A DNA stretch of 64,000 nt from Agromyces flavus (GTDB taxonomy: Bacteria; Actinomycetota; Actinomycetes; Actinomycetales; Microbacteriaceae): positions 2,604,001 to 2,668,000 of the forward strand of contig NZ_LT629755.1 in assembly GCF_900104685.1 (NCBI RefSeq). Reading direction: 5' to 3'. The notes beneath the pieces were generated by a model, which worked only from the letters and a program-made list of their open reading frames with translations, made no database searches and was not told the origin of the DNA. Shown here in pieces: positions 9,453 through 16,645 of this stretch. A program made the translations under genes and the position numbers. How positions within the stretch are numbered: the first letter of the stretch is position 1; every line of letters starts with the position of its first letter.

Positions 9453-9504
9453 CGTTGTTTCCTTCCGTGGTGCCGGGGACCGGACTGTGATGACAGGCGA
9501 AGGG

Positions 9505-10581
9505 TCAGGACGACGGCGGTGCCGCCGCGCTGCGCCCCTTCTTCTTCCCGATCGCCGAGATCCGCCGACGGCGGAGCCAGGCGAGGAGGCTCGAGGACAC
9601 CACCGAGAGCACGAGCAGCACGCCGGTGATGATGTTGATGATGTCGCTGGTGACGCCGGCGAGCCGGAGTGCGCTGCCGAGGATGCCGATGAGCAGGACG
9701 CCGGCGATCACGCCGTGCAGCGCGCCGCGTCCGCCGAAGATCGACACGCCGCCCAGGAGCACCGCCGCGATGACGGCGAGCTCCATGCCGGTCGCATTGT
9801 CACCACGCGCGCTTCCGTAGAGCAGGGTGAAGTACACGCCCGCGAAGCCCGAGACGGTGCCGCTGAGCACGAAGAGCAGGAACTTCGCGCGACCCACGTC
9901 GACGCCCGAGAACGCCGCGGCCTCCTTGTTCAGGCCGATGGCGTAGAGCGAGCGGCCGAACGGCGTGAAGTGCAGCACGACCGCGAACGCGATCGCGAGC
10001 ACCGCGAACGGGATCATGATGCCGGGGATCGGCGTGCCAGGGATGTTGTCCTTGGCGAGGTCGGTCCAGAATTCGGGGAAGTCCGTGACCGCGGTCGTGC
10101 CGAGCAGACCGACCGCGATGCCGCGGAACAGCGCCAGCGTGCCGATCGTCACCGCGAGCGACGGCAGTCCGACGGCCGTCACGAGCGCGCCGTTGATCAC
10201 CCCGGCGAGGGTGCCGACGAGGATCGCCGTGATCGCCGCGACGGGCAGCGGCCATCCGGCTTGGGTGAGGATGCCCGTGATCACGCTCGTGAGTCCGACG
10301 ATGCTGGCGACCGAGAGGTCGATCTCCTCGGTGATGATGATGAGCGTCATCGGCAGCGCGATGAGCAGGATCGGCGCGACATCCCGCAGGAGGTAGGTCG
10401 TCGTGAGCGGGCTGTCGAAGTTCGGGACGACCGCCGTCGCGACGGCGATGACGATGAGCAGCAGCGCGATGACGGCGGCCTCGCGGTTGAGCAGCACGCG
10501 GCGCCAGAGCGGGCTCGCGTACGGCTTGTACGTGCGGGCGGTCCGGGTGTCGGGCGCGGGCGACGGGGCCGTGGCGGTCAT
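9505..10581 (-). CDS. rhaQ: Rhamnose-type ABC transporter permease
   Basis: This 358-residue permease of the RbsC/RhaQ group has about ten membrane segments. The family block EEIDLSVASIVGLTSV and the ARGDNATGMELAVIAAVLLGGVSIFGGRG loop are both present. A charged C-terminal tail (RRRRISAIGKKKGR) ends the protein. Its ATG overlaps the stop of the upstream permease gene (ATGA), and the two presumably form the transmembrane heterodimer. The rhaP/rhaQ names are assigned by order and could be swapped. Confidence 0.88.
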   Translation of the reverse strand: MTATAPSPAPDTRTARTYKPYASPLWRRVLLNREAAVIALLLIVIAVATAVVPNFDSPLTTTYLLRDVAPILLIALPMTLIIITEEIDLSVASIVGLTSVITGILTQAGWPLPVAAITAILVGTLAGVINGALVTAVGLPSLAVTIGTLALFRGIAVGLLGTTAVTDFPEFWTDLAKDNIPGTPIPGIMIPFAVLAIAFAVVLHFTPFGRSLYAIGLNKEAAAFSGVDVGRAKFLLFVLSGTVSGFAGVYFTLLYGSARGDNATGMELAVIAAVLLGGVSIFGGRGALHGVIAGVLLIGILGSALRLAGVTSDIINIITGVLLVLSVVSSSLLAWLRRRRISAIGKKKGRSAAAPPSS

Positions 10582-11618
10582 CGGCCTTCCTCCCTGATCT
10601 CGAGCAGCTTGCGGGATTGTCGGAGCGCGAGGACGCGGTCGAGCACGATCGCGCCGATGATGAGGGCGCCGACGACCGCGCGCTGCCAGAAGTCGGGGAT
10701 GCCGACGATCGGGAGGGCGCGGTTGATGGTCAGCAGCAGGTAGGCACCCACCGCCGCGCCCCACACCGTGCCGACGCCGCCGGAGATGGCCACGCCGCCG
10801 ATCACGGCCGCGCCGATCGCCTGCAGCTCCCATCCGATGCCGGCCTGCGAGCTGACCGTGCCGTAGCGCGCGGCGTAGAGCACGCCCGCGAGGCCGGCGA
10901 GCGCACCGCTGACGAGGAAGGCGGTGAGGATGCGACGCGTGACGCGGAGCCCGTAGAGGTGCGCGGCGGCGGGATCGGACCCGATCGCGTAGAACTCCCG
11001 GCCGCTGCGCAGGTTCCGCAGCACCCAGGCGGCGACGACGAGCACGACCACGGCGATGATCGTGAGGATCGGGATGAAGAGGATCTGCCCCGTGCCCAGC
11101 CCTCGGAAGTCGGCCGGCAGGTCGGACGCGTTGATCCGGTCGCTGCCGGTCCACGCGACGTTGATGCCGCGGTAGATGTAGAGCGTGCCGAGCGTGATCA
11201 CGAGCGCGGGCACCTTCGCGAACGCCACGAGCGCGCCGTTGACGAGGCCGAGGATGGCGCCGAACGCGACGCCCGCGATGAACACGACGATGATCGGGAT
11301 GCCGGGCACGTCGATGAAGAGCCGACCCGTCAGGTACGCGGTCAGCCCGAGCACGGATCCGACCGAGAGGTCGACGTTGCGCGTGATGATCACGACGGCC
11401 TGGCCGACCGCGACGAGCAGCAGCAGCGACGGCGTGAGCAGGAGGTCGCGGAATCCGTCTGCCGAGAACAGGAAGTTCGGGTTGACGATCGTCGCGACGA
11501 CGATGACCGCGAGCAGCGCGATGACGATGCCGGTCTCGCGCGCCTTGAACAGGTTCGAGACGACGCGGGTGGCCGGCGACGGAGCGGACGGCGTGGGCGG
11601 GGCGGCGGTCGCGGTCAC
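10578..11618 (-). CDS. rhaP: Rhamnose-type ABC transporter permease
   Basis: This 346-residue permease shows the family signature TRNVDLSVGSVLGLTAYLTG and the SSQAGIGWELQAIGAAVIGGVAISGG loop, with about ten membrane segments. The GTG start overlaps the ATPase stop codon and its own stop overlaps the rhaQ ATG, so the genes are translationally coupled. It pairs with the following permease to carry sugar through the membrane. Confidence 0.88.
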   Translation of the reverse strand: MTATAAPPTPSAPSPATRVVSNLFKARETGIVIALLAVIVVATIVNPNFLFSADGFRDLLLTPSLLLLVAVGQAVVIITRNVDLSVGSVLGLTAYLTGRLFIDVPGIPIIVVFIAGVAFGAILGLVNGALVAFAKVPALVITLGTLYIYRGINVAWTGSDRINASDLPADFRGLGTGQILFIPILTIIAVVVLVVAAWVLRNLRSGREFYAIGSDPAAAHLYGLRVTRRILTAFLVSGALAGLAGVLYAARYGTVSSQAGIGWELQAIGAAVIGGVAISGGVGTVWGAAVGAYLLLTINRALPIVGIPDFWQRAVVGALIIGAIVLDRVLALRQSRKLLEIREEGR

Positions 11619-13144
11619 TTCGCGTCCTCCTTCTCGGCGGTGGCCGCGAACATCACGGACTCGGGCGTGGCTTCGGAACGCGGGAACTCGCCGGTGAGCC
11701 ATCCCTCGCGCATGACCAGCACGCGGTCGGCCATGCCGAGCACCTCGGGCAGTTCCGAGCTGATCATGAGGATCGCCAGGCCCTGCTGGGCGAGCTCGGA
11801 AAGCAACCGGTGCACCTCGGACTTCGTGCCCACGTCGATGCCGCGGGTCGGCTCGTCGACGATGAGCACCTTCGGCTCGGTTGCGAGCCACTTGCCGAGC
11901 ACGACCTTCTGCTGGTTGCCGCCGGAGAGCGTGCCGGTCTCGGCATCGAGCGCGGCGGTCTTGACCTCGAGGCGGCTGGCCCACACCTCGGCGGCCGCGT
12001 TCTCGGCGCGGTTGGTGATGAGGCCCGCCTTGGCGATGGTGTTGCGGATGGCGAGCGTGACGTTGCGGGCGACGGACTCGTCGAGCACGAGACCCTGCTT
12101 GCGTCGGTCCTCGGGCACGAGCGCGAGTCCGCGCGCCATGGCGACGCGCGGGTTGCCCTTGGGCAGCGCGTGGCCACCGAGACGGACCGACCCCGACTCG
12201 TACGGGTCGACGCCGAAGATCGCGCGCGCCACCTCGCTGCGGCCCGCGCCGACGAGGCCCGCGAGCCCGACGATCTCGCCGGCGCGGACCGTGAAGCCGA
12301 TGTCGTGGAACACGCCGGTCCGCGTGAGTCCCTCGACCACGAGCACGTCGTCGCCGATCTCGGCGGGCAGCTTCGGGAACAGCTCGGCGACATCGCGGCC
12401 GACCATCTGCCGGACGAGCTGGTCGACGCTCGTCTCGGCGACGGACTCGGTGGCGATGTAGCTGCCGTCGCGCATGACCGTCACGGTGTCGCAGAGTGCG
12501 AACACCTCGTCGAAGCGGTGCGAGATGAACATCAGCGCGCGGCCCTCGTCGCGGAGGCTGCGAGCCACGGCGAAGAGCCGCTCGACCTCGACGCCCGAGA
12601 GCGCGGCGGTCGGCTCATCCATGATGAGGACGCGCGCATCGAGGGAGATGGCCTTCGCGATCTCGATGATCTGCTGGTCGGCGATCGAGAGTCCCTCGGT
12701 GATGCGGTCGGGATCGATCGAGACGCCGAGGCGCGAGAAGATCTCCTTCGCCTCGGCGCGCATCGCCTTGCGGTCGATTCGGCCGAAGCGGTTGACGGGC
12801 TGGCGGCCCATGAAGATGTTCTCGGTGACCGACAGGTCGGGGAAGAGCGTGGGCTCCTGGTAGATCACCGCGATGCCGGCGGCCTTGGACTGCGCGGTGC
12901 TGTGGAAGTCGATCTCCTCGCCGCGCAGCAGGAACGTGCCCGCGTCGCGGCGGTACAGGCCCGCGATGATCTTGACCAGCGTCGACTTGCCCGCGCCGTT
13001 CTCGCCGATCAACGCGTGGATGGATCCCTGCTGCAGCGTGATGGTGCCGGAGCGGAGGGCGACGACGGCGCCGAACGACTTCACGACCTTGGACAGCTCG
13101 AGCGCCGGGGGTGCGGGCGTCGTGGGGCTCTGATCCACGGGCAC
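11615..13144 (-). CDS. rhaT: Rhamnose-type ABC transporter ATPase (double nucleotide-binding domain)
   Basis: The 509-residue protein carries two ABC modules, as in RbsA/RhaT importers. The first has a full Walker A (GENGAGKST), a Q-loop (YQEPTLFP), a divergent signature (LSIADQQ) and Walker B (VLIMDEPTAALS). The second has the degenerate Walker A typical of the family (GLVGAGRSE), a canonical LSGGNQQ signature and VLIVDEPTRGID. It starts at GTG 13144 after an AGGAGG site and is first in the operon. A LacI-type operator lies 28 bp upstream of the start. Confidence 0.92.
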   Translation of the reverse strand: MPVDQSPTTPAPPALELSKVVKSFGAVVALRSGTITLQQGSIHALIGENGAGKSTLVKIIAGLYRRDAGTFLLRGEEIDFHSTAQSKAAGIAVIYQEPTLFPDLSVTENIFMGRQPVNRFGRIDRKAMRAEAKEIFSRLGVSIDPDRITEGLSIADQQIIEIAKAISLDARVLIMDEPTAALSGVEVERLFAVARSLRDEGRALMFISHRFDEVFALCDTVTVMRDGSYIATESVAETSVDQLVRQMVGRDVAELFPKLPAEIGDDVLVVEGLTRTGVFHDIGFTVRAGEIVGLAGLVGAGRSEVARAIFGVDPYESGSVRLGGHALPKGNPRVAMARGLALVPEDRRKQGLVLDESVARNVTLAIRNTIAKAGLITNRAENAAAEVWASRLEVKTAALDAETGTLSGGNQQKVVLGKWLATEPKVLIVDEPTRGIDVGTKSEVHRLLSELAQQGLAILMISSELPEVLGMADRVLVMREGWLTGEFPRSEATPESVMFAATAEKEDAK

Positions 13145-13171
13145 GTCCTCCTCCTTGAGGTGAAAACTTCA

Positions 13172-13183
13172 TGAATCGATTCA
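13172..13183. promoter_or_regulatory. LacI-type operator controlling the rha transport operon
   Basis: TGAATCGATTCA is a perfect 12 bp palindrome with the central CG typical of LacI-family operators. A half-site (CGATTCAG) repeats just to its right. It lies between the divergent rhaT and lacI-type genes, close to the rhaT start, as expected for a repressor that the sugar releases. Confidence 0.75.
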
Positions 13184-13281
13184 GGCTCGATTCAGGCATA
13201 CTCTATGGAGGACATCCGCGCGGGTCAAGTCGAGCCCGGACGGATGACACAAGCCGATCGATTCGATGGAGAAGGAGCGCG

Positions 13282-14298
13282 ATGGCCCCGGCGAGCATCC
13301 GCGACGTCGCCCAGCACGCCGGCGTGTCGGTGGGCACGGTGTCGAACGTGCTCAACCGCCCCGGCGAGGTGTCGGCCGAGTCGATCCGGCGCGTGCACGA
13401 GGCCATCGACGCGCTCGGCTACGTGCGCAACGACGCGGCCCGCAAGCTGCGCGCGGGCGTGAGCACGACCGTCGGCTTCGTCGTCCTCGACGGGCAGAAC
13501 CCGTTCTTCGGCGACGTCGTGCGCGGCGCCGAAGATGAGGCGTCGAGCCACGGCATCGCGATCCTCTACGGCAACACCGACGAGGACCCCAAGCGCGAGC
13601 GCATGTACCTCGACCTGTTCGAGGAGCAGCAGGTGCGCGGCGTGCTCATCTCGCCCTACGGCGACATCAACCCGCGGCTCGAGCGGCTGCGTGCCCGCGG
13701 CATCCCGGCCGTGCTCGTCGACCGCTTCAGCGGCGACGGGCGGTTCAGCTCGGTGTCGGTCGACAGTGTGGTCGGGGGCCGCATGGCGGTCGAGCACCTC
13801 ATCGGCACGGGTCGACGCCGCATCGCCTTCGTGGGCGGCCCGTTCGACATCCGCCAGGTCACCGACCGCCTCGCGGGCGCGCGGGCGGCCGCCGAGAACG
13901 CGGGCGAGCACGTCGACCTCGAGGTCGTCGCGACCGACGCGCTGACGGTCGCGGATGGCGCGGCCGCCGGCGCGCGCATCATCGCGCGACCCCGATCGGC
14001 GTGGCCCGACGCGATCTTCGCCGCCAACGACCTGCTCGCGCTCGGACTGCTGCAGGCGCTCGTCGTCGACGGACGGCTGCTGGTCCCGCACGACATCGCC
14101 CTCATCGGCTTCGACGACAACGCGTTCGCGGCGGCTGCGGCCGTGCCCCTCTCCTCGATGCGGCAGCCGAGTCGCATGATCGGCCGAACGGCCCTGCGGA
14201 TCCTGCTCGAGGAGACCGCCGACCCCGAGCTCATCCCGCGGCAGACGGTGTTCCAGCCCGAGCTCATCGTGCGCGCGAGCACCGATCCGCGTCGCTGA
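13282..14298 (+). CDS. LacI-family transcriptional regulator of the rha transporter
   Basis: This 338-residue protein has an N-terminal LacI helix-turn-helix (IRDVAQHAGVSVGTVSNVLN) with hinge helix, followed by a periplasmic-binding-like ligand domain (VVLDGQNPFFGDVVRGAEDEA...). ATG at 13282 follows GAAGGAG and starts just ahead of the helix-turn-helix. The open frame runs further upstream without homology. It is divergent from rhaT with the palindrome TGAATCGATTCA between them, so it probably represses the operon and binds the transported sugar or its product. Confidence 0.88.
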   Translation: MAPASIRDVAQHAGVSVGTVSNVLNRPGEVSAESIRRVHEAIDALGYVRNDAARKLRAGVSTTVGFVVLDGQNPFFGDVVRGAEDEASSHGIAILYGNTDEDPKRERMYLDLFEEQQVRGVLISPYGDINPRLERLRARGIPAVLVDRFSGDGRFSSVSVDSVVGGRMAVEHLIGTGRRRIAFVGGPFDIRQVTDRLAGARAAAENAGEHVDLEVVATDALTVADGAAAGARIIARPRSAWPDAIFAANDLLALGLLQALVVDGRLLVPHDIALIGFDDNAFAAAAAVPLSSMRQPSRMIGRTALRILLEETADPELIPRQTVFQPELIVRASTDPRR

Positions 14299-14344
14299 CC
14301 GGGAATGCGCACGAGGCTGCGCCCGTTCCATCCATCAGGTATAG

Positions 14345-14356
14345 TTGTTGCTACAA
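14345..14356. promoter_or_regulatory. Candidate operator/promoter for the VOC-hydrolase pair
   Basis: TTGT-tgct-ACAA, a short inverted repeat, lies 20 bp before the VOC gene start and right after a TATAGT that could be a -10 box. Related gene pairs are often controlled by MarR-type repressors, but none is encoded here. Weak support. Confidence 0.3.
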
Positions 14357-14375
14357 GTAATGTCTGGAGTTCCCG

Positions 14376-15278
14376 ATGGACGAGCGAATCCTCAACCCCG
14401 AGACCTCGATGGGCGCGGTGACCCTTCGCGTCGGCGACCTCGAGGGCATGTCGAGCTACTACGCGAACGCGTTCGCGATGGAACCGCTCGAGGAGCAGAG
14501 CCGAGGCCGTGAGGTGCATCGCGTGCTGGGCCGCGGCGCCACGCCTCTCGTCCGCCTCATCCACACGCCCGATCTCCCCGGCGTCGACCCGCGCCAGTCG
14601 GGCCTGTTCCACACGGCGTTCCTCTTCGACGACAAGCCGAGCCTCGCTGCCACCGTCCTCCGCGCGGCGCAGGACCCGCGCAGCCGCTTCGTCGGCTCGA
14701 GCGACCACCTCGTGAGCGAGGCCTTCTACTTCACCGATCTCGAGGGCAACGGCGTCGAGCTCTACACCGACCGCGATCGCAGCACCTGGATCCACGACGG
14801 CGAGCACATCCGCATGGCCACGGAGTACCTGGATCCGAACGAGTACCTTCGCCGCAACCTCACCGAGGCGGCCATCGAGGCGGGTCCGTCGCTCGCCGGC
14901 AAGGTCGGGCACGTGCACCTGCAGGTCGGCGACCTCGCCGCCGCGAGCGCCTTCTACGTCGACGCCATCGGCTTCGAGACCACACAGGCCGGGTACCCGG
15001 GCGCGGTCTTCGCGTCGGCGGGCGGCTACCACCACCACATCGCGATGAACACCTGGAACAGCCGCGGATCGGGTCCGCGCGCCGCGAGCCTCGGCCTCGG
15101 CGACGTGTCGGTGACCGTGCCCGACCGCGACGACCTCGACGCCCTCGTGGCCCGCCTGCAGGGGCACAACCTGCCGTACGCCGACGACGGCCGCTCGGTG
15201 GTCGTGAACGACCCGTGGGGCACGCAGGTCACGGTCGCGCTGCCCGACCTCTCGACCGACGAGCTGCTCGCGCGATGA
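14376..15278 (+). CDS. VOC-family (glyoxalase/extradiol-dioxygenase-like) protein
   Basis: This 300-residue protein has two vicinal-oxygen-chelate halves. The first (about 10-130) opens with MGAVTLRVGDLEGMSSYYANAF and ends with FTDLEGNGVELYTDR. The second (about 168-290) contains VGHVHLQVGDLAAASAFYVD and GGYHHHIAMNTW. Histidine and glutamate metal ligands of the type seen in CatE/MhqO proteins are present. Its stop overlaps the start of a hydrolase gene, the arrangement of the Bacillus mhqOD quinone-detoxification pair. The exact substrate is unknown. Confidence 0.82.
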   Translation: MDERILNPETSMGAVTLRVGDLEGMSSYYANAFAMEPLEEQSRGREVHRVLGRGATPLVRLIHTPDLPGVDPRQSGLFHTAFLFDDKPSLAATVLRAAQDPRSRFVGSSDHLVSEAFYFTDLEGNGVELYTDRDRSTWIHDGEHIRMATEYLDPNEYLRRNLTEAAIEAGPSLAGKVGHVHLQVGDLAAASAFYVDAIGFETTQAGYPGAVFASAGGYHHHIAMNTWNSRGSGPRAASLGLGDVSVTVPDRDDLDALVARLQGHNLPYADDGRSVVVNDPWGTQVTVALPDLSTDELLAR

Positions 15279-15916
15279 GCCTCGTCGACCTCCGCTCCGG
15301 CGACCTCCGTCCTGGCGCCGCCGCGTCGGCCCCGCCGACCGCGGCGCTGCTGCTGCACGGCTTCGGCTCGAACGAGCGCGACCTCGCGGGGCTCGTGCCC
15401 GCGCTCGGCCTCGACCTACCGTGGGCGTCGCTGCGCGCACCGCTTCCCGCGGGGCCCGGTTCCGCGTGGTTCCAGATCACGACGCCGGGCAGCCCCGACG
15501 CCGCGCCCGTCGAGGCCGCGACGGCGGCGATCTGGTCGTGGGTCGACGAGCACCTGGATGCCGCGACCCGTGTCGTGCCGATCGGCTTCTCGCAGGGCGG
15601 CCTCATGGCCACGCAGCTCCTCCGGACGCGCCCCGAGCGCGTGCTCGCACCCGTCGTGCTCGGCGGGTTCGTGCTCGGTGCGCCGCAGCCGGCCGACGAA
15701 CAGCTGGCCACATCACGGCCACCGGCGTTCTGGGGCCGCGGCGCCGAGGACCGCGTGATCGCGGCGCACGCCGTCGCGCGCACGTCCGAGTGGCTCCCGC
15801 GCCATACCGACCTCGTGGAGCGCGTGTACCCGGGCCTCGCGCACGGCATCAGCACCGATGAACTCGCCGACGTGCGCGCCTTCCTCGCCGAGTCGGTCGT
15901 CGGTGGGCGCGCGTAA
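15275..15916 (+). CDS. Alpha/beta-hydrolase, phospholipase/carboxylesterase family (YpfH/MhqD-like)
   Basis: This 213-residue hydrolase has the nucleophile elbow GFSQGG, an oxyanion-hole region LLLHGFGSNERDL, and aspartate and histidine of the triad in EDRVIA and LAHGIS. The length fits the carboxylesterase/phospholipase family. ATG at 15275 overlaps the VOC gene stop (ATGA). Together they look like a small detoxification operon, with the hydrolase acting on ring-cleavage or thiol-adduct products. That role is inferred from context. Confidence 0.85.
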   Translation: MSLVDLRSGDLRPGAAASAPPTAALLLHGFGSNERDLAGLVPALGLDLPWASLRAPLPAGPGSAWFQITTPGSPDAAPVEAATAAIWSWVDEHLDAATRVVPIGFSQGGLMATQLLRTRPERVLAPVVLGGFVLGAPQPADEQLATSRPPAFWGRGAEDRVIAAHAVARTSEWLPRHTDLVERVYPGLAHGISTDELADVRAFLAESVVGGRA

Positions 15917-15925
15917 CCTTCGTGC

Positions 15926-16492
15926 ATGACGGATGTCGCGGCCTGCACCGCGGTCGATGAGCACGGCGCGTGCACGGCGCCCGCAGACCCGCGCGCGCCG
16001 CTGTCGCTCTGCACGACGCATCTGCTCGTCGCCTACGACTGGGTCGCCCGCGACGACGGCGTGACCGACGTGCTGCCCGGCGCGTGCCTCGTGTGCGGGT
16101 CCCGTGTCGGCGTGCGGTACCCGTCGGGGTGGGTGTGCGCGGTCTGCGAATGGCGTCTCGGCGACGTGCCCGACGTCGATGTGGTGCCGCCGCGCGTCGA
16201 CGTCGTCTACTACGTGCGCTACCGCGAGCGGGTTAAGATCGGCACGTCCTCCCAGCCGCGGCAGCGGCTCGCGGTGATCCCGCACGACGAGGTGCTGGCG
16301 TTCGAGCGCGGCGGACACACGCTCGAGCAGCGTCGGCACGCCGAGTTCGCCGCGTCGCGGTGGCCCGGCTCCGAGTGGTTCCGGCTCGACGATCCGCTCG
16401 TCCGGCACATCGCCGAGCTCGCGGCGGGCGTCGAGGATCCGTGGGACCGCTACGACCGATGGCGCAGCGAGGAGCTCGCCCGCCGCGCCTGA
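15926..16492 (+). CDS. GIY-YIG (T5orf172-like) protein with N-terminal cysteine-rich zinc motifs
   Basis: This 188-residue protein combines two parts. The N-terminus has a CxxC...CxxC ribbon (CLVCGS...CAVCEW), preceded by further cysteines and a histidine (C7, C15, SLCTTH) that could bind a second zinc. From about residue 94 comes a GIY-YIG-like core: VYYVRYRERVKIGTSSQPRQRL, then an EQRRHAEF helix and WFRL. The active-site tyrosines, arginine and glutamate appear retained, so DNA cleavage is possible. It starts 9 bp after the hydrolase stop and may be the last gene of that operon. Function unknown. Confidence 0.7.
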   Translation: MTDVAACTAVDEHGACTAPADPRAPLSLCTTHLLVAYDWVARDDGVTDVLPGACLVCGSRVGVRYPSGWVCAVCEWRLGDVPDVDVVPPRVDVVYYVRYRERVKIGTSSQPRQRLAVIPHDEVLAFERGGHTLEQRRHAEFAASRWPGSEWFRLDDPLVRHIAELAAGVEDPWDRYDRWRSEELARRA

Positions 16493-16566
16493 CGTCCGCC
16501 CCGACCGACCCGGCCGGCGAACGTCGCACGGCACCGCCGGATTCGCGGTACCGCTCACCCGTTCCC

Positions 16567-16626
16567 GCGAGAGTATGGCGAACGTCGCCGAGCGGGCCCG
16601 CTCAGCGTCGATCGGCATACTCTCGC
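16567..16626. terminator. 60 bp imperfect palindrome between convergent genes, likely bidirectional terminator
   Basis: Outer arms GCGAGAGTATG (16567-16577) and CATACTCTCGC (16616-16626) are perfect. A second perfect palindrome, GAGCGGGCCCGCTC (16590-16603), fills the centre. It lies between the convergent GIY-YIG and DEAD-box genes. The size and two-tier shape are larger than a usual terminator. Confidence 0.6.
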
Positions 16627-16645
16627 CGAAGGAGCGAGGTGCGCC

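Noticed and set aside
8406..13144. AI-2 (Lsr-type) import cluster
   Set aside because: The binding protein text follows RhaS rather than LsrB, and no lsrK/F/G genes are present.
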